A stretch of 64,000 nucleotides of DNA. It comes from Mastigias papua (Eukaryota; Cnidaria; Scyphozoa; Rhizostomeae; Mastigiidae). The position numbers and the translations under genes are program-made. The stretch covers positions 14,791,093 through 14,855,092 of the forward strand of contig OZ025272.1 in NCBI GenBank assembly GCA_964019165.1, written 5' to 3'. Position 1 is the first letter of the stretch, and the number at the start of each line of letters is the position of its first letter. The notes under the pieces were generated by a model. It was given only the letters and a program-made list of their open reading frames with translations, was not told the DNA's origin and ran no database searches. Below are positions 20,468-30,627 of the stretch, piece after piece.

Positions 20468-21392
20468 TACATGTAGAGTGAGTGGAAGTCCATAGGTACC
20501 TAGTAGGAAAGTTTCTTACTTTTCGGCTTCAGCACTGAAAAGTTCAAAGCTTCTTCACGGTACTAGTCACATGGAGAATGAAAAGTTCCTTGTACATTTG
20601 AAATAATGATAAGTCTTAGTAAAGAATATAAGCTTAACTGTTAGAGAACGATAGTGGGGCAAGGGGGCCGACAGGAGCAAAAGGGCACCGACTACCATAG
20701 TGTTAGAGTACTAGTTCTGTATTTTATTTCTTGATTACGTAATGCTGTGTGGCACCATTAGTTTCTGTTGATTCTGGTTGTGTTTGTGGTCACCCGCATT
20801 TCATGCTGTAGCATCGCCACAGATTCTGTCATCATTTCTTTGTTGAAGTACGTAATGTGTCAGTGGTCAGTGTAATATGGGCGTGTTGTTAATGTGATAT
20901 CAATACCTGTTCTTGTTTGTAAATCAGTTGAGCTCAAGTAGCCGAGAATAGAAGTGGTTTAAGTGAATTTCTAGTTGCCGTTCACCGTGAATTTTAGTTG
21001 TGTTTTAGTTGACGTGAGAAGTTGTCTTACTTGCGTTACCGTTATTGTTATTATTGCCGTTTTCCGCCTACCTTTGACGGACCTGGATGCCGTCGAACTT
21101 TGACAAACTTGCTGAACTCGAAATATTATTTGTACTGTTTGCTATTTTCGGATTTCTTTCCTTCATTGGTTTTATTGATTGGCTTTGGTTATACGTGTAA
21201 AACGTAATCGTTTTAAAAATAGGCCAGCAAACCTATCCCAGAAATGGAGGGCACCAGATGTACCTTTTTGGGAATTTCAGGCTGCGTCTCACAATCATAT
21301 AAATTATTGTCTTTTCCAATCAAATGGTACTTCTTTGTAGCTTATATGATCTCCTTTGTATCAAATTAACGTTTGGAAAACAAATCATTGCG

Positions 21393-21647
21393 TTGACCCC
21401 CGTTCGTACTTTTGGCGCGCAAAAAGATGCATGGATGTCACAACACCAACAACATAATACTTAAATGGCCCTCCCCGCACCAAAATTATTTGTGGATAAC
21501 TGATCAAAGTCATTTTGGAGTAATTAATCGGTATTGTTGAGATTTTTGAGGTGTTCAGTCGCCAATTTTGGGTTTTATGGCGTGTTCATGGAGTGTTCTT
21601 GGGGTGTTCAGCCTGTTCTTGGGGTGTTCGCCTTTTTAGAAACGACG
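21393..21647 (-). repeat. Right terminal inverted repeat (255 bp)
   Basis: Inverted partner of 20,213-20,467. The outermost 70 or so bases are almost identical, with a cluster of differences around 21,560-21,580. Confidence 0.92.
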
Positions 21648-24600
21648 ATTTAGAAACAGCTTCTCCTACGCCCGTTATTGGTCTTATTGAAGCCAATCAA
21701 AGCCTGTCTGATCGTCATAACTTGTTCGGTGCGTCTATGCTTGCTTGCCCTGCCAATGATGGCCATGTTTCTATTCGACTAATAAACCCATCAGATCGCC
21801 CTGTCCTTTTGCACAAAGATACGATTTTCGGGAGTTTTGTTGAAATTGCCATGGAGGATGTTATTATTCCAGTAGGCCCTGAGCCCGTTGTCGCTTCAGT
21901 TGAAACAGCATTGCCACAATCTGTTGGTATTTCCAGGCCTCAGCCCCCTCCTGATGAAAACTTTTCGCCTAGCCCAGATCTATCGCAATCAGAGAATTCC
22001 CGGTTGAATAGCTTTCTTTGCAGTTATGACGATATTTTTGCAACTTCAAATTTAGATCTCGGTCGCACGTCAATCATTCAACACAAAATTGACACAGGTC
22101 ACGCTAGGCCAATTAAGCAGCCCCCTTATCGCGTTTCCCAGCAACAACGTGCTGAGATAGATAAGCATATAGCAAATATGCTCGAGCAAGATGTTATTCG
22201 CGTATCGTCGAGCCCTTGGAGCTCTCCAATAGTTTTAGTCAAAAAGAAAGACGGAACCACTCGTTTTTGTGTCGACTACAGAAAATTAAATGCTGTTACT
22301 CGCAAGGATAGTTACCCTTTGCCACGCATTGATGACGCTATAGATTCCCTGTCTGGTTCTAATTATTTTACCACTCTGGATTTACAATCAGGATATCATC
22401 AGGTAGCAATGCATCCTGCCTCTAGGGACAAAACCGCGTTCATATCCCATGCAGGTCTTTTCGAATACAATGTTATGAGCTTCGGACTTACAAATGCTCC
22501 TCCGAACTTTCAGCGCTTGATGTCACGTGTTTTGCATGGCTTAGAATGGAAAGTATGCTTGATATACATAGACGATATTATCGTATTTTCAAAAACATTT
22601 GATGAACATTTATCTCGCCTCAGTCTTGTGTTCAATCGTCTTCGTGAAGCCAACCTAAAACTTAAGCCGTCCAAATGTCATTTTGCCCGTCGTTCCGTAA
22701 AGTTTCTTGGTTTCCTTGTATCCTCAGAAGGGGTATCACCAGATCCAGATAAGCTCGCAGTTGTTAAGTCATTTCCCATTCCAAGAAACGTTAAAGATGT
22801 TCGTAGTTTTCTTGGCCTTTGTAATTATTACCGACGATTCGTAGAAGGATTTGCGCAAATTGCTTCACCATTAAATCGCCTTACGAGAAAGAATGTTAGT
22901 TTTGCTTGGACTTCAGACTGTGATCTTGCTTTTAACGAATTAAAGAACCGATTATGTTCACCTCCCATATTGACCTACCCAGATTTCACTCGACCATTTC
23001 ATCTTTATACTGATGCTAGCCATTCAGCTTTAGGATTTATTTTGGGTCAAGAAATTGATGGCAAAGAACATGTTGTTGCGTATGGAGGTCGCGAGCTAAG
23101 CTTAGCTGAAACACGTTATAGCACAACTGAACGGGAAGCGTTAGCTGTCGTAGATGGTATTAAACGTTATCAGCCATATTTAACTGGTAGGAAGTTCTAT
23201 GTTCATACTGATCATGGCAGCCTGTCCTGGCTTATGAAAGTAAAAGACCCAACTGGGCGTCTTGCTAGGTGGGCTTTGCGCTTACAGCAATTTGATTTTG
23301 AAATAATCCACAGACCTGGTGCTGCTAATGGTAATGCTGATGCTATTTCTCGTCGTTCCTATTCCCTACCTCCTTCTGCCTTGTCTGCAACCCTAGAGCC
23401 TCCGTCTCTTGCTGTTATAGACGAACTTAGTCCTTCTCTTCAGAGTCTGCACAAGCTACAACGTCAAGACAAAGATTTGTTAGAGATCATTCAATACTTG
23501 GAAACCTCTCATCTTCCTTTACAAGATAATAGAGCTCGGTCTCTCTTACTGTCAATCGATTCATTCTATCTGGATGAAAATGGAATACTCTGTCATCTTT
23601 GGTCACCCGGAAAACGTCGCGTTCACACTTTGTACTGCCAAGTAGTGATTCCTGCTTCCCTCCGGCACGAAGTTTTGGTTGCTTGTCACGACGATCCTAC
23701 TGCTGGCCATCTTAGTTCTCTTAAAACGTACGAGAAGATCCGCATGCGATATTATTGGTATGGCATGTTCAAAGATATCGAACATTGGTGTAAATCTTGC
23801 GTAGATTGTGCCATGAAGAAGATGCCTAGAAATAGACGTAAAGCACCGCTGCTGCCAATTCCTGTTGATGGCGCCTTTGACCGAGTTGCTATGGACATTT
23901 TAGGCCCTTTTCCAGCTACCGACGATGGCAATCGCTATATAATTGTCTTTTCCGATTATTATACAAGATGGCCCGAGGCTTTTGCATTGAAATCTATTGA
24001 AGCTTCACGTATTGCACATCTATTGGTTAATGAAATTCTGTCTCGACACGGCGCTCCTCGTACGCTTTTATCCGATCGTGGATCTAACTTTCTCTCTTCC
24101 ATTGTTAAAGAAGTATGCAATCTTATGAACACCAGGCAACTTCATACGACGGCATATCATCCACAAACCGATGGCTTAGTTGAACGTTTTAACGGCACTC
24201 TCGCAGAAGGTTTGTCTATGTATGTAAGTACACACCAGAGAGACTGGGACAAGCATATTCCACTCGTACTGTTTTCTTATCGTGTTTCGCCTAATGCCAC
24301 TACTCACGAGTCACCTTTTTATCTATTGTACGGTCGTGAACCACGTTTGCCAATTGACACCGCATTACTTCTACCTTCGCCTAACCTGTCCGCATCCGTA
24401 GCCGAACATCGTGCTCGCATTGTTAGTAATCTTGAAGAAGCCCAGGCTACCATTCAGTCTAATACGCAACTAGCTCAACAGCGAATGAAAGAACAATACG
24501 ATAAAACCAGCTGCCCTGTCCAATTTACTGTTGGTTCTAAAGTCTGGGTGTACACGCCCAAAACACGAAAAGGTTTGTCAAGAAAACTAACACATAATTT

Positions 24601-24744
24601 TCACGGTCCCTATCGCATCGTCGCGCAGCTTTCGCCGGTACATTTTCGCTTGCGGACATTCGACCATCGACCTGTTTCTGTCCCTGTTCATGCAAATCGC
24701 ATGAAACCATATTATGATCCCGCTGATCGTCCTCTTGAGCCACT
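21648..24744 (+). pseudogene. pol: Gypsy-A pol, part 2: reverse transcriptase, RNase H, integrase
   Basis: About 1,030 codons without a stop. In order: reverse transcriptase ([28 protein letters not shown]), RNase H ([44 protein letters not shown]), integrase HHCC zinc domain (HDDPTAGH...CKSCVDC), DD35E core (AMDILGPF, LLSDRGSNF, LVERFNG) and a GPY/F-type tail ([14 protein letters not shown]). No chromodomain is visible. All catalytic residues are present. The frame enters from part 1 across the long-TIR element and leaves at 24,744, where Gypsy-B begins; codons 24,745-24,799 are Gypsy-B LTR. Confidence 0.95.
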
Positions 24745-24936
24745 TGTTACGTTTTTGGGTTCGAAGACGAGGATCAGAAAAACGACACTTGTTTCGTAAA
24801 GCTCTGAGTAATAACTGATGTAATAATCATAGGTATGTATACTTAAGCAAAGTAATTTGCATATCAGCTAGACAAACAGTATAAGAAAATCAACACTGAA
24901 TGCATTGTGTACCTTTATATATTGGGCAACGTAACA
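24745..24936 (-). repeat. 3' LTR of Gypsy-B
   Basis: 192 bp with a 7-bp inverted terminus (TGTTACG/CGTAACA), identical by eye to 29,717-29,908. On the element strand a TATA-like AATATATAAAGG lies only about 14 bp from the LTR start, so U3 upstream of the TATA box is minimal. Confidence 0.95.
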
Positions 24937-24952
24937 CCATCCCTCCTCCCAT
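24937..24952 (-). other. Polypurine tract of Gypsy-B
   Basis: On the element strand the purine-rich GGGAGGAGGGATGG runs into the 3' LTR, the standard position of the plus-strand primer. Confidence 0.75.
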
Positions 24953-24967
24953 TTAAGCGTGTAGAGT

Positions 24968-25825
24968 TCAATGAGTTACGAAGTCTCCAAACCTCAAAGG
25001 GGGGTTGATGGTTTGCCTCAGTCTTGGTGGACGTGGTTGCAGAGATTGTTCCTCTGTAATTGATGGGCTAAAGTTTTCCGAAAAAAGTATTTCCTCTGCC
25101 TCCCGGATGGGGGGGACGATCTCCCCTTGATCATAAGGTACTTTGCAAGCTTTAACGTTGTTGTGGTGCACGACCCTTTCCTTACCAACGTTGGATCGAA
25201 GTCTATAGTTAACCCCAAGCTGTGAAACAATTTGATAAGGGCCGGTCCAACGTCTCCCAAATTTCCATGTTTTTGGGCGACGTAGCCACACCCACTGACC
25301 AACAGATAAAGGAGACCAGCTACAGCTATTCTTGGCACTAAACTGTTGCTTAGCTACAGAGCGACTCTTTTCTAATTGTCTACGTGCTATCTGAGTAATG
25401 TTCTGCAGATTTCGGCGTACAGAAATGGAATATTCATGCTGAGTGCAAGGGTTTTTTATGGGGACTCCTAAATCTAGCTCTACAGGAGTTCTAGCGACTC
25501 TACCAAACACTAATTCATACGGACTATATCCTGTAGCATCATGAACGCTGGTGTTATATGCATATACTGCAATGTCTACCCACAAATCCCAATCGTCCTT
25601 ATGCTGAGAAACATAGGAAGCAAGGATGTCTTGTATAGTTCGGTTATGTCGTTCAATCTGCCCATCGCCTTGTGGGTGATATGCAGATGTACGGGACTTA
25701 TGGATTCCCATGAGATTGCAAATTTCCTTCATAAGGTTACTTTCAAAGTTAGACCCCTGATCAGAGTGGATGACAACAGGGGGTCCAAACCGAGAAAAAA
25801 ACTTTAGAAACCAATATCTCTGCAA
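24968..25825 (-). pseudogene. pol: Gypsy-B pol, part 2: integrase core and C-terminus (frameshifted)
   Basis: This reading frame continues the integrase after the break in the A7 run at 25,795-25,801; its first few codons overlap the frame of part 1. It carries the second catalytic Asp (VIHSDQGSNF) and the Glu (GQIERHNR), spaced as in DD35E integrases. A GPY/F-like module follows (RRWTGPYQIVSQLG...YRLRS) and then a Pro-rich tail. It is out of frame with the rest of pol, so this copy would not make full-length integrase unless the run length is a sequencing error. Confidence 0.92.
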
Positions 25826-28760
25826 CAGTAACTGCCTTTTGGTCTTTAGTTGGAAAAACTTCAGACCACTTCGTGAAATGATCCATTACTACAAGCAAAT
25901 GCTTGTTGCCCCTGGCGGTTTCAGGCAGAGGGCCCATATAATCCATTGCCCAAAATAAAAATGGCTCACTAACATCAATAGATTGTAAGGGTGCCTGCCG
26001 TTTTGTGCTATTAGCTTTATTTTGAGCACAATTAGAACATGAATTAACAAAATCAGTAATTTGGGAGGACATTCTGGGCCAAAAGAATCTTTCCTTTGCC
26101 CTTTGCAGTGTTCTACGCAACCCTAAATGACCAGAAAAAGGGCTGTTATGGATACTGTATAAGACTGAAGGGACCAACTGTTTTGGAACAACATAAACGT
26201 ACCTTGGGAGAGAAGCATCAGAGGACAGCTTTCTGGCGAGAAGGCCGTTGCAAAGGAATAAATCACCCCAAATGTGCCAGAAGACACGAAGTGAAGGATC
26301 TTGTGCCCAAACAAAATATGGGGGTTTAGGCAACCCAGCAGATATTATTTCAATGATTTTAGAAATAGTAGAATCATCTAGTTGAGCCTTGTGGAGATTG
26401 TAGCCAGGTGACATTGTGGTGACACAATTCAAAGCGTCCTTAGAATAAGATTTGCTATCTGGTGAAGGTAAGCGTGAAAGACCATCGGCATTACCATGAG
26501 AAATGCCAGGCCTATGCTTGATGGTAAAAGAGTACTCCTGAAGGGTCATAATCCACCTTGCTATTCTACCTTTGGGTTCAACAGAATGCAGCCATTGTAA
26601 TGCACTGTGATCAGTAATGAGAGTGAAGGTACGACCAAGCAAATACACACGAAAATGTTCGACAGCGAAAACAATAGCAAGTGCCTCCTTTTCAGTAGCA
26701 GAATAATTCTTTTCACAATTCGATAACGAACGACTGGCATAAGCAATGACACGTTCTTTACGATTACAGTCAAATTGAGTTAAAACGGCACCAAGGCCCT
26801 TATCGGAAGCATCTGTCTGGAGAACGAAAGGCTGATCAAACTGTGGATAGGCCAAAATTGGAGCTGTACAAAGGTACTTCTTCAATTCGTTAAATGAATT
26901 ATTTTGGGGTTCACCCCATTGAAATTTAGATCCTTTCTTGGTCAGGGCAACAAGGGGGGCAGATAAGGATGCAAAACTAGGAATAAAACGCCGGTAATAC
27001 CCGACAAGGCCTAAAAATGATCTTACTTGTTCCACTGTTACAGGGGAATCGAGTTGGGAGACAGCCTGTATTTTGGCAGGGTCAGTATGGACACCTTCTG
27101 AGGAAACAATATGGCCTAAATAAGAAACTCTGTCAGCTCCAAAACAACATTTAGATGCTTTGACACGTAAATTATGCTGTCTAAATCGAGTAAGAACAGC
27201 TGAAAGTCTTTCACATTGCTGTTCAAGGCTGTTCGAAGGAATAATAATATCATCAAAGTAACACAAACAAGTATCAAAGGTTAGGCCAGAAAGGACAATT
27301 TCAAGAGCTCGTTGAAAGGTGGCACATGCATTTGAGAGGCCAAATGGCATACGAAGGAACTCCCATAATCCATCAGGAGTTGCGAAGGCCGTTTTCTCTC
27401 GATCATTGGGATGCATGTTAATTTGCCAATAGCCTGATCGCAAGTCTAGTGTACTGAACATAACAGAACCATGAAGAGAATCTAACAAATCGTCAATTCT
27501 AGGCAAGGGGTGGGCATCTTTTTGTGTAACGGAGTTTAACTTTCTATAGTCAACACAAAACCTATACTTGCCATCTTTCTTCTTGACCAATACAATAGGT
27601 GAGGCCCAAGGTGAAGCACTGGGCTGGATAACACCTTGCTCAAGCATATCACGGACCTGGGATTGTGCTTCTTCTCGGAATGCGTATGGTAAACGTCTGG
27701 GGGGCTGGCGAATTGGGGCAGCATCACTAGTGTTAATGCGATGGGAAATAACTTGTGTTTGACCCAGTGACTCATTAAAAACGTCAGAAAATTTCAAAAG
27801 AGTAGTTAAGATAACCGTACGTTCATGTTCATCTAGGGAGGAGCTAAGTGCGGCAGAAAGATCGTCTTCCACGTTGCTAGAAGTCGATGAATTACACAAC
27901 AAACTAGGATTACTGTCAATAGCACTATGCAAAGAAGGAGGAGAAATATTGTCAACAAGAGGGCAAAATTCACATATTTGTTGGCCTGACTCTAGCTGGA
28001 GAGCAATATTGGAGGAGTTCATGATGCGAACAGGAATATCTCTATTGTCTGCCTGGCATACCGAATAAGCTACTATTAAATGAGAAGGAATACAATCCTT
28101 ATTGACAGGTGAAACCATCCCAATTTCGTCTTTGTAACGTTTTGGAAGCTTACCTGTCACTATCACTTCAGCTCTACCAGGAATACAAGTACTAGCGGAC
28201 AAGGTAATAGGAACGGGTCCTTTGTTTTGTGACTGAATAAACAGAACAGGAACCGGGGTACCGTCGGGAGAATCATTTAAACTTGTGGGTACGGAAAAGG
28301 CAGAAAATTCGTCTTGAGGGGTAAGGGCTGTGTCGCCATGTTTCCCTGTTAAGTAGTATGCACCGTTACCCTGGGAAGTTAAGGACAGACAATTGGTTGT
28401 CAAAAAGTCCCAACCCAGAATACATTGCAATGGTTTACAAAGATGGCGGGAAACTAAGAATGTACCACAATAAGACAAGTTGCCACCCCCCGGAAAAGAG
28501 AAAACAGCTTGCAAGGCTCCTTCAATCAGAAGGGGCTGACCATTTACCCCAAAACATTGCTGGTGAACGGGGGTAAGGGCGGGCTGAGGCTCAAGCTTTT
28601 GGTAGGTATCGAAAGATATAAAAGATTTCATTGAGCCTGTGTCAACAAGAGCTGAGATTTGAAATAAACCAAAATTGCATGAAACAAGAGGCTGATTGGG
28701 GATCGGAAACGAGGCTCCACAGAACCCAGCAGAGAAAAATCGGGGGTGACCTGCAACCAA
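25761..28760 (-). pseudogene. pol: Gypsy-B pol, part 1: protease, reverse transcriptase, RNase H, integrase N-terminus
   Basis: About 999 codons from the first ATG at 28,760; by frameshift the frame is entered earlier, at 28,787. In order: aspartic protease (LVDTGSMKSFIS), reverse transcriptase ([26 protein letters not shown]), RNase H (LQTDASDKGLG, TEKEALAIVFA, LITDHSALQWL, GNADGLSR), the integrase HHCC domain (HLGLRRTLQ...CSNCAQNK) and the first integrase Asp (AMDYMGPLP). About 20 codons before its end the frame is shifted by one base in the A7 run at 25,795-25,801 and terminates. Confidence 0.94.
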
Positions 28761-28793
28761 GCCCCCTATTGAGGCACCCCGTTGAAGTTTAAA
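28743..28793 (-). promoter_or_regulatory. gag-pol -1 frameshift signal of Gypsy-B
   Basis: On the element strand TTTAAAC (28,793 to 28,787) is read T TTA AAC in the gag frame. After a 6-nt spacer (TTCAAC), GGGGTG (28,780-28,775) can pair with CACCCC (28,748-28,743), a 6-bp stem with a long loop. The -1 frame from 28,787 is the pol frame and is open. The stem is weaker than in A and C. Confidence 0.7.
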
Positions 28794-29680
28794 GACTTAC
28801 CTCCAAGCTTCGATGATGGCTGTGTGTAATTGTTGGCACACTGGGCTTGTGTATGCCCCCAACCACGACATAACTGGCAATGCAGATCCCAGGGACAGTT
28901 CTTGGCAAAATGTCCGATTTGATTACAATTGAAACACCGACGAGTTCCAGGGTTTCGACGATTCTGATTCCTTTCTGAGGAAAGACTAATTTTGCCAGGA
29001 GGGAAGTAGCTTGTCTCTTCCTTGCTGAGAGCTGCTTGAAGATCCTTATGGCTTGTAGTTAATGCAGTAACTGCAGCGGTCAAGTGTCCTATTGAGTCAT
29101 AAAGCTTATCCTCAGCTATCGTTGATTGGGAGCTTGCTGGAGGATGTGAAGGAGCAGCAAATGACAAAACTGGTTCAGTTGAACGGTGGACAGCACGAAA
29201 TCGTTGGATAAAATTTATCATATTATCCAGGGAAGGTGTAGGATCTGATTCAAGCAATTTCAATCGAAGATGCTCTGGGAGACCTTTCATTACTTGACGG
29301 CACAATAGAGCATTGTAGGCATCAGCACTCAAAGAATCATCAGCTTTGCTTAAAAGCTCTTTCAATTCCCACAGATACGTGGAAGGGTCCTCATTCGGAC
29401 GAAGGTAGCGATTTTCAAAGTCCGAATAGTACTTTTCGCGATCTACACGAGGGCAAAGGGCACTTTTGAGATGCATCTTGAGATTGGCATAGGTCTCTTT
29501 CTGGTCATCAGAAAGGGCAAAATAATGTGTGGCAGCTTGTCCACGCAGGAACGCAGGAAGGATTTTAAGTTTCTTTTCATCGTTCCATGAGTTGGCAATG
29601 GCGCAAACTTCAAATTGGCGTAGCCACGAGCTAATATCTCCTGATTCAAACTTTTCAGGAAGTATAGATGCTGTCGCCAT
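28766..29680 (-). CDS. gag: Gypsy-B gag polyprotein
   Basis: 304 aa, starting at an ATG 36 nt after the LTR. The N-terminal capsid-like region (SGDISSWLRQFEVCAIANSW...LPAFLRGQAATHYF, then RPNEDPSTYLWELK) is followed by two CCHC knuckles near residues 249-280 (CFNCNQIGHFAKNC and CQLCRGWGHTQAQC). Gypsy-A and Gypsy-C have only one. The ORF is intact and ends with the slip site followed by a UAG. Confidence 0.94.
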   Translation of the reverse strand: MATASILPEKFESGDISSWLRQFEVCAIANSWNDEKKLKILPAFLRGQAATHYFALSDDQKETYANLKMHLKSALCPRVDREKYYSDFENRYLRPNEDPSTYLWELKELLSKADDSLSADAYNALLCRQVMKGLPEHLRLKLLESDPTPSLDNMINFIQRFRAVHRSTEPVLSFAAPSHPPASSQSTIAEDKLYDSIGHLTAAVTALTTSHKDLQAALSKEETSYFPPGKISLSSERNQNRRNPGTRRCFNCNQIGHFAKNCPWDLHCQLCRGWGHTQAQCANNYTQPSSKLGGKSLNFNGVPQ

Positions 29681-29696
29681 TTAATTCTTTGCTCTC

Positions 29697-29714
29697 ATCC
29701 CACCTCTGTCACCA
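29697..29714 (-). other. Primer-binding site of Gypsy-B
   Basis: On the element strand TGGTGACAGAGGTGGGAT starts two bases after the 5' LTR. The position and TGG start fit a tRNA primer site; the tRNA is not identified. Confidence 0.65.
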
Positions 29715-29716
29715 AA

Positions 29717-29908
29717 TGTTACGTTTTTGGGTTCGAAGACGAGGATCAGAAAAACGACACTTGTTTCGTAAAGCTCTGAGTAATAACTGATGTAATAATC
29801 ATAGGTATGTATACTTAAGCAAAGTAATTTGCATATCAGCTAGACAAACAGTATAAGAAAATCAACACTGAATGCATTGTGTACCTTTATATATTGGGCA
29901 ACGTAACA
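29717..29908 (-). repeat. 5' LTR of Gypsy-B
   Basis: 192 bp, no difference seen from 24,745-24,936. Identity implies very recent insertion. Confidence 0.95.
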
Positions 29909-29912
29909 CACT

Positions 29913-30087
29913 AATAGCCGATCCGTGCTCACCTGATCTTACCGATTCTGATCTTCCTCCCGATAGCTTTGCCAACGACCAAGCTATGGATCAATCTATT
30001 CTAGATGATTCTGATCGTGGTTCTGACGTTGTCCGGATAACAAGACCTGAAGACACGTATACTCCAGATTTTATTCGCCCGGTGTAA
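29913..30087 (+). pseudogene. pol: Gypsy-A pol, part 3: C-terminal tail
   Basis: These last 57 or so codons of Gypsy-A pol are separated from the rest by Gypsy-B. The acidic Pro/Ser/Asp-rich tail ends with ITRPEDTYTPDFIRPV, clearly matching the Gypsy-C pol end ([16 protein letters not shown]). The frame agrees with part 2 once the 5,168-nt insertion plus duplication is allowed for. Upstream codons in this frame (29,872-29,908) are Gypsy-B LTR. Confidence 0.9.
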
Positions 30088-30120
30088 CTCTTTCTCTCCT
30101 CAAGCAAGGCTTGAACTTAC

Positions 30121-30131
30121 GGGGGGAGTGA
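30121..30131 (+). other. Polypurine tract of Gypsy-A
   Basis: GGGGGGAGTGA immediately precedes the 3' LTR. Confidence 0.8.
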
Positions 30132-30627
30132 TGTAAAGAGCAGGGACACCACACTTGGTGCGTGACGTAATGACCTAAATAAAGAGTATGGACACCACAT
30201 TTGGTGCATGATGCAACATTACGTCACCTGTGACAACGTGTCACCTTATGACTACGAGGGACCTTGCTATTGGTAGACTTTTTAAAAACTATTTCGTAAA
30301 TTACCCTTTTTAGCTTATCTTACTTAGCATTTTCTTTATTTAGTAATTTTAGTCATTTAGAACTTTGAACTTTAACTTTTATATAAATAGAGCTGCACTG
30401 TATTCAAACTGATTAGTTATTTTATGCTGGTAATGAATAAAGATAGACTGAGCTGACCATTTGCTGTTGATGAGCATCTTGTTTGGGTTGAAAGAAAAGA
30501 CTTGTTCTTGCCGTTTACCTGCTGTCGTTGAGGTCGTAAGTTTTATGACATTTTCAGTAGTTTGTTGCCGTTCCCTATTTTATATTCTTTACCGTTTAGT
30601 TAGACCACGCGAGACGGTGGTTTAACA
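30132..30627 (+). repeat. 3' LTR of Gypsy-A
   Basis: 496 bp, no difference seen from 17,453-17,948. TATA-like and AATAAA motifs lie at the same offsets (AATAAA about 30,436). Followed by AAAAG and satellite. Confidence 0.96.

Larger units (their letters stand above)
20213..21647. mobile_element. Long-TIR non-autonomous DNA transposon (Mutator-like?) inside Gypsy-A pol
   Basis: 1,435 bp bounded by 255-bp inverted repeats that start CGTCGTTTCT, flanked by a perfect 10-bp duplication ATTTAGAAAC (20,203-20,212 and 21,648-21,657). Long TIRs with a 9-11-bp duplication are the pattern of Mutator-like elements, but no transposase is present to prove this. The outer part of each TIR carries a repeated GAACACCCCAAGAACA motif. 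The 925-bp centre (20,468-21,392) has no credible ORF, so the element depends on a helper. It is younger than Gypsy-A. Confidence 0.88.
24745..29908 (-). mobile_element. Gypsy-B: second Ty3/gypsy element, nested in Gypsy-A
   Basis: Two identical-looking 192-bp LTRs (TGTTACG...CGTAACA) enclose gag and pol on the minus strand, with the 4-bp duplication CACT at 24,741-24,744 and 29,909-29,912. It sits near the 3' end of Gypsy-A pol. The protein sequences are clearly a different gypsy lineage from A and C (two CCHC knuckles in gag, a different protease and reverse transcriptase). The LTRs are very short and the leader before gag is only 36 nt. One base-length change in an A7 run breaks the integrase. 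Confidence 0.96.
17453..30627 (+). mobile_element. Gypsy-A: Ty3/gypsy LTR retrotransposon with two nested insertions
   Basis: Two 496-bp LTRs (TG...CA) look identical by eye and are flanked by the 5-bp duplication AAAAG (17,448-17,452 and 30,628-30,632). The internal order is primer-binding site, gag, protease, reverse transcriptase, RNase H, integrase, polypurine tract. pol is interrupted by a long-TIR DNA element (20,213-21,647) and by Gypsy-B (24,745-29,908). Each interruption is flanked by its own target duplication and accounts for the reading-frame shift (1,445 and 5,168 nt including the duplication). Gypsy-A therefore looks intact before those hits. Its proteins are closely related to those of Gypsy-C. 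Confidence 0.97.

Noticed and set aside
20468..21392. Transposase gene inside the long-TIR element
   Set aside because: Only a 61-codon frame without DDE motifs; the centre appears non-coding.
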